A stretch of 64,000 nucleotides of DNA from CAYZJV01 sp964482325 (GTDB lineage: Bacteria > Spirochaetota > Spirochaetia > Sphaerochaetales > Sphaerochaetaceae): contig CAYZXD010000008.1 in the NCBI GenBank assembly GCA_964482325.1, positions 20,649-84,648 on the forward strand, in the 5' to 3' direction. Position 1 is the stretch's first letter, and each line of letters starts with the position of its first letter. The position numbers and the translations under genes are program-made. This document shows, in pieces, positions 1-9,030 of this stretch. The notes below the pieces were generated by a model. That model worked only from the letters and a program-made list of their open reading frames with translations, did not search any database and was not told where the DNA came from.

Positions 1-91
1 TCAAATCTTTTCTCCGCTTCTTGATACCTGCTGCCACTGTACCAGCTGAAAATCCTTTCGGTGCGGTGATACCGCCTTCAATGTGTTTCAT
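1..91 (-). CDS. argJ: ArgJ N-terminus (partial): glutamate N-acetyltransferase / amino-acid acetyltransferase
   Basis: Only the first 30 codons are inside the window. The reading begins MKHIEGGITAPKGF and continues through AAGIKKRRKDL, the typical ArgJ N-terminus (a GG(V/I)TAP(K/R)GF block followed by AAGIK). ArgJ moves the acetyl group from N-acetylornithine to glutamate in arginine synthesis. The start ATG at 91 sits 8 bases after the argC stop codon, and its ribosome binding site (AGGAG) overlaps that stop, so the two genes are probably translationally coupled in one argC-argJ operon. The fragment is short, but the match and the neighbour agree. Confidence 0.85.
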   Translation of the reverse strand, partial: MKHIEGGITAPKGFSAGTVAAGIKKRRKDL

Positions 92-99
92 ACCTACTC

Positions 100-1158
100 C
101 TACAGAGGGAATGCTGGAAGCTCATCCAGCCCCATATATTCATCCAGACCAAAGACAATGTTCATATTCTGTACGGCTTGCCCGGCAGCCCCTTTTACCA
201 GATTATCTATGGCTCCGCAGGCAACAATCCGGTTTGTCCGCTCATCAACAGTGAAACCGATATCACAGTAATTAGAGCCTTTCACCCAGCGTGTCTCAGG
301 GAATTTACCATACGGCAATACACGGATAAAGTGCTCTTCTTTATACCATGATGCATACGCTGCAAGAATTGCATCCTTTGTCGCACCCGGTACCAGAGAA
401 GCGTAGGTTGTTGCAAGAATACCGCGATTCATCGGCACGAGATGGGGAGTGAAAGAGACGGTAATTCCCTTCATCTCTTTTCCCTTTGTATATGCCAGCG
501 ACAACTGCTGCTCAACTTCAGGGGTATGTCGATGGGTTGCCACACCGTATGCTTTCAGCGATTCATTGGTTTCACAGAACAGGGACCCCAGTTTCTCAGA
601 TCGTCCGGCACCTGAAACTCCCGATTTTGCATCAATAATAATGGTCTCAGGCTGAATCAGGCCTTCTGCAAGCAACGGGTGCAAGGTCAAAATAGAACAG
701 GTGGTATAACAGCCGGGATTGGCAATGAGACGGGAAGTGCTGACTTCTTTCCGGGAAAGCTCACTCAACCCATATACGGCGGTATCAAGCAATGCCGGAT
801 TGCCATGGACCGTATGATACCAATCGGCATAGAGGTGAGCATCCTTAAGACGGAAGTCAGCACCAAGATCAATTACCACACACTTTTCAAGCACTTCAGG
901 TGTTACCTGATGGGATGCAATACCATGAGGGAGGGAGACAAAGACCACATCGCAATGCTCAGCGAACTGAGCGATATCCGATTCATGACACGGTAGCTCA
1001 TAGATCTTGCGGAAATTCGGATATACTTCGTCATAGCGAGTTCCCACATAACTGTGTGATCCTGCAAGTATCCGATCCACCTGTGGATGCCGACACAACA
1101 GCCGCATCAACTCAGCACCTGCATATCCTGTAGCTCCTACAACACCAACTGTCAACAT
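100..1158 (-). CDS. argC: N-acetyl-gamma-glutamyl-phosphate reductase
   Basis: The 352-residue protein is of normal length for ArgC, the cytoplasmic NADPH-dependent enzyme that reduces N-acetylglutamyl phosphate to the semialdehyde in arginine synthesis. It opens with a Rossmann motif (GATGYAGAE, residues 8-16) and carries the catalytic cysteine in NPGCYTT (Cys150). The HRHTPE block of the dimerisation domain is also present. The ATG at 1158 has a clear AAAGGAG site seven bases upstream. argJ follows immediately, and two ARG-box-like sequences lie 33 and 74 bases upstream of the start, so arginine-dependent repression is likely. Confidence 0.95.
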   Translation of the reverse strand: MLTVGVVGATGYAGAELMRLLCRHPQVDRILAGSHSYVGTRYDEVYPNFRKIYELPCHESDIAQFAEHCDVVFVSLPHGIASHQVTPEVLEKCVVIDLGADFRLKDAHLYADWYHTVHGNPALLDTAVYGLSELSRKEVSTSRLIANPGCYTTCSILTLHPLLAEGLIQPETIIIDAKSGVSGAGRSEKLGSLFCETNESLKAYGVATHRHTPEVEQQLSLAYTKGKEMKGITVSFTPHLVPMNRGILATTYASLVPGATKDAILAAYASWYKEEHFIRVLPYGKFPETRWVKGSNYCDIGFTVDERTNRIVACGAIDNLVKGAAGQAVQNMNIVFGLDEYMGLDELPAFPL

Positions 1159-1190
1159 AACCGCTCCTTTGTCAGTCTTACCCTTATATT

Positions 1191-1204
1191 TGTATATATA
1201 TTCA
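1191..1204. promoter_or_regulatory. ARG box 1 (putative ArgR operator)
   Basis: TGTATATATATTCA fits the arginine-repressor half-site pattern TG-N-AT-WWWW-AT-N-CA without mismatch. It lies 33 bases upstream of the argC start. No argR gene is in the window. Confidence 0.6.
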
Positions 1205-1231
1205 ATTTAGAATTTTGTATAGGGGTTTTAT

Positions 1232-1245
1232 TGTATATTTATGCA
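1232..1245. promoter_or_regulatory. ARG box 2 (putative ArgR operator)
   Basis: TGTATATTTATGCA also fits TG-N-AT-WWWW-AT-N-CA exactly. Its centre is 41 bases from that of box 1, about four helical turns. On the minus strand TATACA hexamers that could serve as -10 elements overlap or adjoin this box. Confidence 0.6.
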
Positions 1246-1373
1246 AAAATATTATCAATTTGGCTCCTTCTCCCTGTGAAAATACCGAAAACTCGTTCTC
1301 CACAGAATACCATACCTGTTGATTGCAAATGCAACAGAATAAAAAAGCTGAATATGGTATACTCTGACCTACT

Positions 1374-1856
1374 ATGACCATGAGAAGAACAGACCGACAA
1401 CAGTCGGAAGAATTTGCACGAAACATACTGCAGTTCGCCTCATATGGCGTACTCTCTTTAACCGATCATGCAGCCCAACCGTATGCAATTCCTATGTCAT
1501 TTGCCCTGGTAGGTCAAACCATCTATCTGCATTCGGCAACAGAAGGATCGAAATTACGTATCCTTGCAGAAAATCCACGAGCGGTTTTCACGTGTGTTGG
1601 AGAGACTCGTGTGCTCCCTGATAAATTTTCGACCGAATATGAATCGGTGATCGTATCAGGACAGGCACGTATCGTAACCGAGAACGAACAGAAACGTATC
1701 GGCCTTATGGCTTTAGCACAAAAATATTCACCACAATACGAAACGGAAGCGGTAAGCTATATTGATCGGATGCTCGATAAGACGACGGTTATTGAACTGA
1801 CTATTCAGCATATGACAGGAAAAGCTCGACTTCCTAAAAAGGAGCAACACGTATGA
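1374..1856 (+). CDS. Pyridoxamine 5'-phosphate oxidase-family flavin-binding protein
   Basis: This 160-residue protein has the split-barrel fold signature of the PNPOx-like / NimA-like family: an N-terminal GVLSLTDHAAQPYAIPMSF strand pair, then IYLHSATEGSKL and VSGQARIV. Such proteins bind FMN or a similar flavin; substrates vary widely and cannot be assigned here. There is no Shine-Dalgarno sequence. A TATACT hexamer (1358-1363) ends 10 bases before the ATG, so the leader would be very short. A second ATG at 1380 is possible. The stop overlaps the next gene by four bases (ATGA), so both are probably one unit. Confidence 0.8.
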   Translation: MTMRRTDRQQSEEFARNILQFASYGVLSLTDHAAQPYAIPMSFALVGQTIYLHSATEGSKLRILAENPRAVFTCVGETRVLPDKFSTEYESVIVSGQARIVTENEQKRIGLMALAQKYSPQYETEAVSYIDRMLDKTTVIELTIQHMTGKARLPKKEQHV

Positions 1857-2155
1857 TTGAAACGGTATATGCCTATAGTATCGAAGACGCGACAGCGGTA
1901 GAACGAATCGTAGGAGGACCTGATGTCCGCATCAACCATCTGAGCCTCGCAGCCGAGAAATCAGTGGATCCTCATCCCACCGAAGAATCCGCACACATGA
2001 TCATCACTCGAGGGGTACTTGGGCTCACGCTGAATGATCAGGAAGAACATATCTATGCAGAAGGCGCAATAGTGGGTATTCCTGCAGGAACACTTCTCGG
2101 TATTCGTAATGCCGGAAAATCAACGATGCATCTATTTGTAATCAAATCGGTATAA
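1853..2155 (+). CDS. Small cupin-domain protein
   Basis: One hundred residues forming a single cupin barrel: HPTEESAHMIITRGVLGL (first cupin motif, with His and Glu ligands) and GAIVGIPAGTLLGIRNAG (second motif). Cupins of this size bind a metal or small ligand; no substrate can be named. It overlaps the upstream flavin protein by four bases. Its TAA stop directly abuts the stop of the convergent diguanylate cyclase gene, with no base between them. Confidence 0.75.
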   Translation: MIETVYAYSIEDATAVERIVGGPDVRINHLSLAAEKSVDPHPTEESAHMIITRGVLGLTLNDQEEHIYAEGAIVGIPAGTLLGIRNAGKSTMHLFVIKSV

Positions 2156-3700
2156 TCAGATACCATAAACTTGATTCTTCCCGGCTCGTTTGGCTCCGTA
2201 GAGCATGGCATCGGCTTCACTGAGTATCCATGAAGCAACATCATAATTTTCCGGCGGTTCAGAAAAATTAAAGCAGCGAACCCCAATACTCACCTGAATC
2301 GTGAACTTTCCATGTGCTGATGCATTGGTGCTGAGCGAGACCTCTTTGCGTATCAGTTCACCAAGTTCCATTGCCTTATCCTGCGAGGAGCCTAATGAGA
2401 CGATAACAAACTCATCTCCACCATAACGCCCGACAATATCCGATGATTCGATACAACGAAACAGAACCTTTGCAAGCAACTCCAATGTGCTATCACCGGC
2501 TGTATGCCCATATACATCATTTACCCGTTTAAACCCGTCAAGATCTAACATGAGTACCGCCAGGGGAATCTGTTTTACGTATGCTTCGTGAGAAAGCGTG
2601 ACTAACTGGGAAAGGAGCTCTCTGCGGTTATAGACACCGGTCAGGGGATCGCGTCTACCGAGTTCAGCAATTTTCTGGTGCAACATTTCACGTTCAGTTA
2701 CATCATGAAACAGAATAAGCGCAAAACTTCCCCGCCCCCGCTGATCAATTACATGATTGTACGTTACATCATACATGCGTTCTCCGATAGCTACAGGAAC
2801 TTTTGCAGTGTCGTCTTTTGGATGCGAATGCTCTGCACCACGGAAATAGGTTTTTCTGATTACATCATACGGCCTGCCCACTAATTCCGATTGATCTGAG
2901 AACAGCTTCTGTGCGGCCTGATTTGCATCTACAATACTATCCTGTTCATTGAGCACCAGAACAGCATCATGCATCTGTTCAAAGAGCACATCACGGGCAA
3001 GGGGAAATAAATCCAAATAACGATACTTAAAAAGCGCATATCCGTACAATATTCCGGTAATGCTCAATGATGCCGATGCATAATTGAGGTGAGAAACCGG
3101 AGTAATATCCAGCACATAGAGCACATTCAGCACTAAGGGAATCAGTGTCCCTACTATGATAAGGATTGTCTGCCGTTTATAGACAATATGCGGTTGAACC
3201 AACATGTGTAACAGCATGCTCAATGAAACAAGTACCAGAATAGATATAAACGGAGTCAGTATATAATAAAACCATGGTCCATAGTCATAATTAACGGTGA
3301 ATAGATCAGAAGTTGCCGCAACCAGCGAGGGATGGCTCCAAAACAGATTCGGACGGGAAATGAAGAACACCTGAATCAGTGTTGCTGCTGCAATGATCGC
3401 AGATGCCAGCCATACTCCCTTTGGAAGCTTTCTTCCCGTGTGTATGCATGCAAGACGCAGCCATGCGATGGGAATGAGGGTAATACCGATATACTGGATC
3501 TGGGCGAATATCAGCTTTGCAGATAACGATTTCGCATACAGCTCAAAAACATATCCCACCGTCCATATCCATGCACAAATAAGGAGAAACAGAAAGGCAC
3601 GACCTATCGACGTTTTCCTGAACCGAAGAACAAATAGGCATAAAGCGGTGAGTATGACTGCAGTGAGCACAAAAGCCCATACCCCGGAAATGGTAATCAC
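2156..3700 (-). CDS. Membrane diguanylate cyclase (7TM-PAS-GGDEF)
   Basis: The N-terminal ~220 residues contain seven hydrophobic segments like the histidine-kinase N-terminal 7TM module. A PAS domain follows (VLVLNEQDSIVDANQAAQKL) and then a GGDEF domain with intact RYGGDEF active site and DPLTGVYNRR entry motif, so it should make cyclic di-GMP at the inner membrane. I chose GTG at 3700 (514 residues): it has an AGAGG site six to seven bases upstream. The ATG at 3718 lies only two bases after the -10 hexamer of a good promoter, that is, before the expected transcript start. Confidence 0.88.
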   Translation of the reverse strand: MITISGVWAFVLTAVILTALCLFVLRFRKTSIGRAFLFLLICAWIWTVGYVFELYAKSLSAKLIFAQIQYIGITLIPIAWLRLACIHTGRKLPKGVWLASAIIAAATLIQVFFISRPNLFWSHPSLVAATSDLFTVNYDYGPWFYYILTPFISILVLVSLSMLLHMLVQPHIVYKRQTILIIVGTLIPLVLNVLYVLDITPVSHLNYASASLSITGILYGYALFKYRYLDLFPLARDVLFEQMHDAVLVLNEQDSIVDANQAAQKLFSDQSELVGRPYDVIRKTYFRGAEHSHPKDDTAKVPVAIGERMYDVTYNHVIDQRGRGSFALILFHDVTEREMLHQKIAELGRRDPLTGVYNRRELLSQLVTLSHEAYVKQIPLAVLMLDLDGFKRVNDVYGHTAGDSTLELLAKVLFRCIESSDIVGRYGGDEFVIVSLGSSQDKAMELGELIRKEVSLSTNASAHGKFTIQVSIGVRCFNFSEPPENYDVASWILSEADAMLYGAKRAGKNQVYGI

Positions 3701-3720
3701 TGAAGCACCTCTTTTCATGC

Positions 3721-3749
3721 AGTATACCCGAGACGCACTGGTTGCTCAA
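3721..3749 (-). promoter_or_regulatory. Promoter of the diguanylate cyclase gene
   Basis: Minus strand: TTGAGC (3749-3744), 17-base spacer, TATACT (3726-3721). The predicted transcript start is near 3714, which excludes the ATG at 3718 and favours the GTG at 3700. Confidence 0.6.
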
Positions 3750-3913
3750 TTACAGAGAGCCGAAAGGTATTGCACCAGTTTCCTGATACAAGCGAACAGA
3801 GTCCACTGCGACAGGGTGAAACTATTCAGTAAATTCCAGCGGGAAGTCCGGTTACGTACCATCACCGTACGGAAATTGAGACATCCTGATTGACCCGAAA
3901 GACACTATAAAGG

Positions 3914-4387
3914 TTACCAAGTCACTATATGATCAAACTTCACGCGATAGGACCCATCGACTATGTCCTCAAAAACCGATGCATAATATGCATGGTGTTC
4001 ATACACGAGAGAAAATCTGTAGTACTCACCGGGAAGGCGGGAAGCTACGCTACATACTACCTGTGCGGTACCATCAGGATGTAAGTCAATTGCATCTAAA
4101 TACAGATATAATGGCGTCAGGTATGGATACGATCTTTCATCTGCAAATCTGCGAATAAACTCCTCTTGAGAAATTGCATCCCTGAGTTTTTCGGTCAACA
4201 GTGCATACAATAGATCGGGACGATTACTATTTATGGCATCGACTACCTGCTGAGCCCGTTCAGTTGCCTGGAGAAAAGAGTCCTTGCGTGCATACTCTGT
4301 TGAAACAGAAGGCATGGCAACACAACCAGAGAGCAGTAACAGGCTGAAGAAACATAGTACCAGGCTTTTCAAATGGTTCATGCTCAT
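3914..4387 (-). CDS. Small lipoprotein at the end of the purine operon
   Basis: A 157-residue protein with a lipoprotein signal: basic start, hydrophobic core and lipobox LLSGC (Cys about residue 22). The rest has a DUF4878/NTF2-like look (helical start with ATERAQQVVDAI, then beta strands), but no family can be named with confidence. It begins nine bases after the last permease gene on the same strand and so is probably co-transcribed with the importer. A role as an envelope accessory to the transporter is only a guess. Confidence 0.65.
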   Translation of the reverse strand: MSMNHLKSLVLCFFSLLLLSGCVAMPSVSTEYARKDSFLQATERAQQVVDAINSNRPDLLYALLTEKLRDAISQEEFIRRFADERSYPYLTPLYLYLDAIDLHPDGTAQVVCSVASRLPGEYYRFSLVYEHHAYYASVFEDIVDGSYRVKFDHIVTW

Positions 4388-4396
4388 GCGTACCTA

Positions 4397-5323
4397 TCAG
4401 GTTTCATCTCGCGAATAGGGTGTTCCAAACGCTGAAGGGAAATTCACATGCTTTGAAACACCTAACAGAATGATCACTGTAAGCAGATAGGGAATTGCCT
4501 GTAACAGCTGATTGGGAATGTCGATACCAATAGACTGCATACGCATCTGCAATGTGTTCGCTCCACCGAAGAGAAGCGCAGTGCCTAATACTTTTACCGG
4601 ATGCCAGCGGGCAAATACTACTACCGCAATAGCGATGAATCCTCGGCCAGCTATCATATGATCGGTATAGGTGTTCATAAATCCCAGAGACATCGAGGCC
4701 CCGGCCAGTCCGGAATACATTCCGCCGATCATCACACATGCATACCGTATGAGAGATACCCTAATACCTTTTGAATCAGCGGCACGTGGGAATTCACCGA
4801 CTGCATGGGTATAGAGCCCGAATACTGTTTTATTCATGACGAACCAGGTAACCACAACGAGGAACAACGCCAGATAAATAGTGATATTGTGACAGAACAA
4901 TATCGGCCCGATAAATGGAATTTCTCCGAGAAAGCCAAACTCCAGATTTTGACAGCTCTGTATCACCGGAGGAAGTTCTCTGATACCAAATACCGCACGA
5001 TAGAGGAAGGAAGCCAGCCCTGTCCCCAACATGGTCAGTGCTGTTCCGGCAATAACCTGATTGGCTTTCACTGTGATGCAGAGAAAAGCCATCAGCGAGG
5101 AGTAGAGAAACCCGACAATCACAGCCGTCAGCATCCCCAAGAACAGACTCTGAGAAAAGAACGTCGCAATGAAAGCTGCCAGGCAGCTGACGATCATGGT
5201 CCCCTCTACACTCAAATCAAGTATTCCCGACTTCTGCGTATATACCTGTCCAAGTGCCGCCAATAAGATCGGTGTGCTTGTTCGAAGTGTACCGCTGAGC
5301 AAACTGATGATGAAATCAATCAT
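4397..5323 (-). CDS. BMP-type ABC importer, permease 2 (NupQ-like)
   Basis: A 308-residue polytopic membrane protein of the BPD_transp_2 family, with the recognisable N-terminal block TPILLAALGQVYTQKSGILDLSVEG and the central GRGFIAIAVVVFARWHP. This subunit pairs with the larger permease encoded just upstream, with which it overlaps by eight bases (ATGATTGA). In characterised systems of this architecture (NupOPQ-NupN, PnrABCDE) the cargo is a nucleoside or purine. Linkage to xanthine dehydrogenase here supports a purine substrate. Confidence 0.9.
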   Translation of the reverse strand: MIDFIISLLSGTLRTSTPILLAALGQVYTQKSGILDLSVEGTMIVSCLAAFIATFFSQSLFLGMLTAVIVGFLYSSLMAFLCITVKANQVIAGTALTMLGTGLASFLYRAVFGIRELPPVIQSCQNLEFGFLGEIPFIGPILFCHNITIYLALFLVVVTWFVMNKTVFGLYTHAVGEFPRAADSKGIRVSLIRYACVMIGGMYSGLAGASMSLGFMNTYTDHMIAGRGFIAIAVVVFARWHPVKVLGTALLFGGANTLQMRMQSIGIDIPNQLLQAIPYLLTVIILLGVSKHVNFPSAFGTPYSRDET

Positions 5324-6377
5324 GCTGTACGCCTCCCCTCTTTTTATGCCAGATATGTTCGAACATATTGCTGCAAATCACAAAGATGATAACTAACCCC
5401 TGAATGATGGTGACGAGTGAGAACGGGACTCCGACAAACCGCTGCATGGTATTTCCCCCTACGATAAGAGCTGAGAAAAATAACGCTGAAACCGCAATAC
5501 CTATGGGATGAAGTCTTCCAAGCAGGGCAACTACGATTGCCACCGAACCGAGGGAACCGGCCAGATTATCCTGCAATCTCCCATGAATTCCCAATGCATC
5601 TATCCAACCGGCCATTGCCGCAAATCCAGCGGAAAGAGCCATGGTAATAATAATGGTTTTTGAAACCTTCACCCCACTGGCCTTTGCCACTGTTCTACTT
5701 TGCCCGACCATCGTAATACTGAACCCCTGGGGAGTTTTCCAAAAAAGAAATAAGAACACTACAAGCAGCAGTGCTACAAATAGCCCGCCATGCAGACGAG
5801 AATTAGCAATAAGTTTAGTAAACATGACAGCTTTCGGAATAAGTGCAGTTTGGGGGAATCCGAACCCTTCGGGGTCCATCATAGGTCCATACACCAACCA
5901 ACTGAGTAAGAAAGCGATGATATAATCGAACATCAAAGTAGTTATCACTTCATTCACATTCAAACGGGCTTTCATAGCACCGAGAAATGCACCGAAAACA
6001 AGGCCTGCTGCTAATGCTGCAAGAAAGGATAATACCACTAAGAAAACCGGAGGAAGATCAAGATAAATACTTACCGCCACTGCTACAATTGCCCCAATGG
6101 TATACTGACTGTTCCCTCCGATATTCCATAATTGGGCCTTAAATGCAACTGAAGTGCCCAAGGCAATAACGGTGATAGGAATTGCCTTTACCAAGGTCTC
6201 ACTGAACCGATACGAATTGCCGAAGGCTCCCACCGCGAGAGAGGTGAAGGCCTCTATGGGATCGTGTCCGGAAAGAAGCAGGATAATTGACGAGACCAAA
6301 CAGGCGAGAAGGATTGAAATCAAGGACGGGATAAGGCTGAACAATCTGCTGCGTGCCTGATGATACTTGCTATTCAT
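5316..6377 (-). CDS. BMP-type ABC importer, permease 1 (NupP-like)
   Basis: A 353-residue inner-membrane permease with about ten hydrophobic segments. It shows the NupP-type signatures GNSYRFSETLVKAIP, WNIGGNSQYTIGA and LNVNEVITTLMFDYI. It should form the translocation pore with the permease 2 subunit. Its ATG overlaps the end of the ATPase gene by eight bases, so the three importer genes are tightly coupled. Confidence 0.9.
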   Translation of the reverse strand: MNSKYHQARSRLFSLIPSLISILLACLVSSIILLLSGHDPIEAFTSLAVGAFGNSYRFSETLVKAIPITVIALGTSVAFKAQLWNIGGNSQYTIGAIVAVAVSIYLDLPPVFLVVLSFLAALAAGLVFGAFLGAMKARLNVNEVITTLMFDYIIAFLLSWLVYGPMMDPEGFGFPQTALIPKAVMFTKLIANSRLHGGLFVALLLVVFLFLFWKTPQGFSITMVGQSRTVAKASGVKVSKTIIITMALSAGFAAMAGWIDALGIHGRLQDNLAGSLGSVAIVVALLGRLHPIGIAVSALFFSALIVGGNTMQRFVGVPFSLVTIIQGLVIIFVICSNMFEHIWHKKRGGVQHD

Positions 6378-7899
6378 GTGATGCTCCTTGCACTACTCCA
6401 GCCATCATGTGACCTATCGTCTGTATATCGACCGTGGGCTCAACAACTCCCATAGCTCGTCCGTTGTACATAACGAGTATACGATCAGCAGTCTGAAATA
6501 CTTCATCAAGATCTGCGGAAATCAGAAGAATGGCGACACCGGCATTCCGTTTCGATATAAGCAGAGACCGCACATATTCCATGGCACCGACATCCAACCC
6601 CCGTGTTGGATGACTGACAATAAGCAGTGCGGGATTTTCAGTAAGTTCCCGAGCAAGAATAACTTTCTGCTGGTTCCCTCCCGACAGGTTTTTCACAATA
6701 CAGGAGCTGCTCTCCGTCTTAATGGTAAAATCGGTGATTGCTTTTTCCGCTGTCTGAGTCATTGCCTTTGGCGACAGGAACAATCCTTTGGTATATGGTT
6801 TTTTATGAAAACTTTTTAACACAATATTCTGACTGACATCCCAATTCATGATAAGCCCGGTCCGTTGTCTGTCTTCGGGCACATAGGCAACCTGTTTCTC
6901 GATGATTTCAGCTGGGCCTGCATCCGTTATATCCTGATCATCCAACATCACGGATCCAGAACTGGATTTACGTAAACCGGTAAGTACTTCACATAACTCT
7001 TTCTGACCATTTCCATCCACACCGGCTATTGCCAGTATTTCACCCTTTCTGACAGTGAAGGTCAAATCGTTTACCGCATGAACACCTCGATCGTTATAAG
7101 CAGATAAGTGCTGTACAGAGAGGAGCGTCCTGCCTTCTCCTGTAGCTTGCTTTGCAAAATTGAAATCGATGTTCCTACCGACCATCATTGCTGACAAATC
7201 TTCCTTACGTGTGGTATGTATATCAATTTTTGCATTGCATACGAGTTCTCCATTACGGAGAATCGTCACATCATCCGCTATGGAAATTATCTCATCCAGT
7301 TTATGGCTGATCAGGATGACAGAAGTTCCATGGGCTTTCAACACTCTCAGTATTTCGAAAAGTTCCCGGGCTTCGTCCGGTGTAAGCACTGCCGTAGGCT
7401 CATCAAGAATCAGGATTCGTGTCTGATTATATAAAGCCGTAATAATTTCCACCCGCTGCTGCTGCCCAACAGAGAGCTGGCTGATCAGTGCCTGCGGGTC
7501 AACATTGAGGGCAAATTGCGTGGATAATTCTTCGATACGTCGTTTCGCAATAGCGGGATTTATTAATGGATACCGGGGTAGACGAAGTCCAAGCATGACA
7601 TTTTCCGTCACGGTCATTGTAGGAACCAACATAAAATGCTGGTGCACCATACCGATCCCCAGCGACATCGCTTCAGCCGGAGAATGTATAGCTACTTCCT
7701 TCCCGTCGAGAATAATCGAACCACTGTCGGGCTTGTGCAGCCCAAACAGAATATTCATCAGGGTAGTCTTTCCTGCTCCATTCTCGCCAAGCAGTCCATG
7801 TACTTTTCCTTTCTCAAGAGAAAAATCGACTTCATGATTTGCTGCCATTGAACCGAAATATTTTGTGATTCCTTGCATCTGCAGTACTGTTTCACCCAC
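6370..7899 (-). CDS. BMP-type ABC importer, dual-ATPase subunit (NupO-like)
   Basis: The 509-residue protein carries two ABC ATPase domains in tandem, as in sugar and nucleoside importers of the NupO/RbsA type. Domain 1 has Walker A GENGAGKTT, signature LSVGQQQRVE and Walker B ILILDEPTAVL. Domain 2 has a degenerate Walker A (GVDGNGQKE) but a good signature (LSGGNQQKV), the usual asymmetry of this family. The start is GTG at 7899 with AAGGAG six bases upstream. It follows the binding-protein gene after a 73-base gap holding a strong hairpin. Confidence 0.93.
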   Translation of the reverse strand: MGETVLQMQGITKYFGSMAANHEVDFSLEKGKVHGLLGENGAGKTTLMNILFGLHKPDSGSIILDGKEVAIHSPAEAMSLGIGMVHQHFMLVPTMTVTENVMLGLRLPRYPLINPAIAKRRIEELSTQFALNVDPQALISQLSVGQQQRVEIITALYNQTRILILDEPTAVLTPDEARELFEILRVLKAHGTSVILISHKLDEIISIADDVTILRNGELVCNAKIDIHTTRKEDLSAMMVGRNIDFNFAKQATGEGRTLLSVQHLSAYNDRGVHAVNDLTFTVRKGEILAIAGVDGNGQKELCEVLTGLRKSSSGSVMLDDQDITDAGPAEIIEKQVAYVPEDRQRTGLIMNWDVSQNIVLKSFHKKPYTKGLFLSPKAMTQTAEKAITDFTIKTESSSCIVKNLSGGNQQKVILARELTENPALLIVSHPTRGLDVGAMEYVRSLLISKRNAGVAILLISADLDEVFQTADRILVMYNGRAMGVVEPTVDIQTIGHMMAGVVQGASHE

Positions 7900-7929
7900 G
7901 ACCGACTCCTTATGATACGCAGATTTCTA

Positions 7930-7960
7930 CATGAGCAGGAAACCATACTTCCTGCTCATG
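7930..7960. other. Intercistronic hairpin between binding protein and ATPase genes
   Basis: CATGAGCAGGAA, a seven-base loop and the perfect 12-bp complement. No T-run follows on the minus strand, so it is not a simple terminator. Its place after the binding-protein gene suggests a 3'-end stabiliser or partial terminator that would raise binding-protein mRNA over ATPase mRNA. Confidence 0.6.
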
Positions 7961-7972
7961 CTTTCTCATGTG

Positions 7973-8986
7973 CTATTTCATGAAATCGGGCATTACGAGT
8001 GAACCGTCAACAATCTGCTTTCTTGCAGATTCGACAGCCTGTATTGCCGTTTGAGGAATTATATCGGCAAAAGGACCATAGTCAGCGACCTGTAATCCTC
8101 CATTTTCCACCGTCAACCAGTAGTACTTTTCGTCTCGAGACGTAAAGGTTCCGTTCTGAATTTCTTCAATAATCTGCCGGATGGCGGTGTCCCAGTCATA
8201 ATCAATACCGCTGACGACGTTTTCCGGTGCGAGAACTCTTTGGTTCACCACATTCGAAAGGACATATTTTCCGGTATCAAGTGCTGCATTCACGGCCCCA
8301 AGACCAATACCATCACCAGAGTGCCAGATAACATCCACACCACTGTCGTACATTCCAAGAGCCCCTTCTTTGGCCTTGGCAGAATCACGCCAGTCACCGG
8401 TGTAGAATTCCTGAATCTCAACTGCAGGATCAACAGACTTGGCACCTAATTTATACGCTTCGTGTCCGCGATAGATTTCAGATACGTCAGCTCCACCAAT
8501 CACGCCGATTTTTCCTGTCTCGGAAATACTTGCAGCAAGAACACCCATCAGATAGCCACCCTCAGCAAGATGAATATCATAGACACAGGTATTCGGCAGT
8601 GTCTTAAATCCTGTACCCAGCGCAAAATTCACATCCGGGAACTGTTCAGCAACTTTAATAATCGGTTCCATAAACTGGAAACCATGGCCGAAAATCAGAT
8701 CATAACCGCTTGATGCAAAGTCCATGAGAGCCGGTTCAATATCGGCGACTTCATACACTTCTTCGACATAGGTCACCTTGACCTCATCACCCATCTCCTG
8801 TTCGATTCTACGCATTCCATCGTAGAGTGCCTGATTCCAGGAAACATCATCCACTTTCCCCGGCAAGACGACTGCAATACGTAAGGCAGTATCTTCGTCA
8901 GCCTTTTCCTGACTCCCTGCAGCAAACAGTACAGATGCTATGCAGAGTACGAGTACGATGCTAAGTACTTTCTTCAGTCCCTTCAT
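7973..8986 (-). CDS. BMP-family substrate-binding protein of the purine importer
   Basis: This 337-residue exported protein has a cleavable-type signal (LKKVLSIVLVLCIASVLFAAGSQ) and the BMP / PnrA fold: LRIAVVLPGKVDDVSWNQA, DLIFGHGFQFMEPI and GKIGVIGGADV. There is no clear lipobox at the cleavage site (the only nearby cysteine is inside the hydrophobic core), so it may be periplasmic rather than a classical lipoprotein. Members of this family bind nucleosides or purines. A GAGAGGTG site precedes the ATG. It lies between xanthine dehydrogenase and the importer ATPase in one transcription unit. Confidence 0.9.
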   Translation of the reverse strand: MKGLKKVLSIVLVLCIASVLFAAGSQEKADEDTALRIAVVLPGKVDDVSWNQALYDGMRRIEQEMGDEVKVTYVEEVYEVADIEPALMDFASSGYDLIFGHGFQFMEPIIKVAEQFPDVNFALGTGFKTLPNTCVYDIHLAEGGYLMGVLAASISETGKIGVIGGADVSEIYRGHEAYKLGAKSVDPAVEIQEFYTGDWRDSAKAKEGALGMYDSGVDVIWHSGDGIGLGAVNAALDTGKYVLSNVVNQRVLAPENVVSGIDYDWDTAIRQIIEEIQNGTFTSRDEKYYWLTVENGGLQVADYGPFADIIPQTAIQAVESARKQIVDGSLVMPDFMK

Positions 8987-9030
8987 GTTTTCACCTCTCT
9001 TTAAAATTTACCTTTCGGTATGATCTTCAT

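Noticed and set aside
3718..3893. A 58-codon plus-strand frame filling the gap between diguanylate cyclase and lipoprotein
   Set aside because: No ribosome binding site, no recognisable family, and it overlaps the minus-strand promoter of the cyclase gene.
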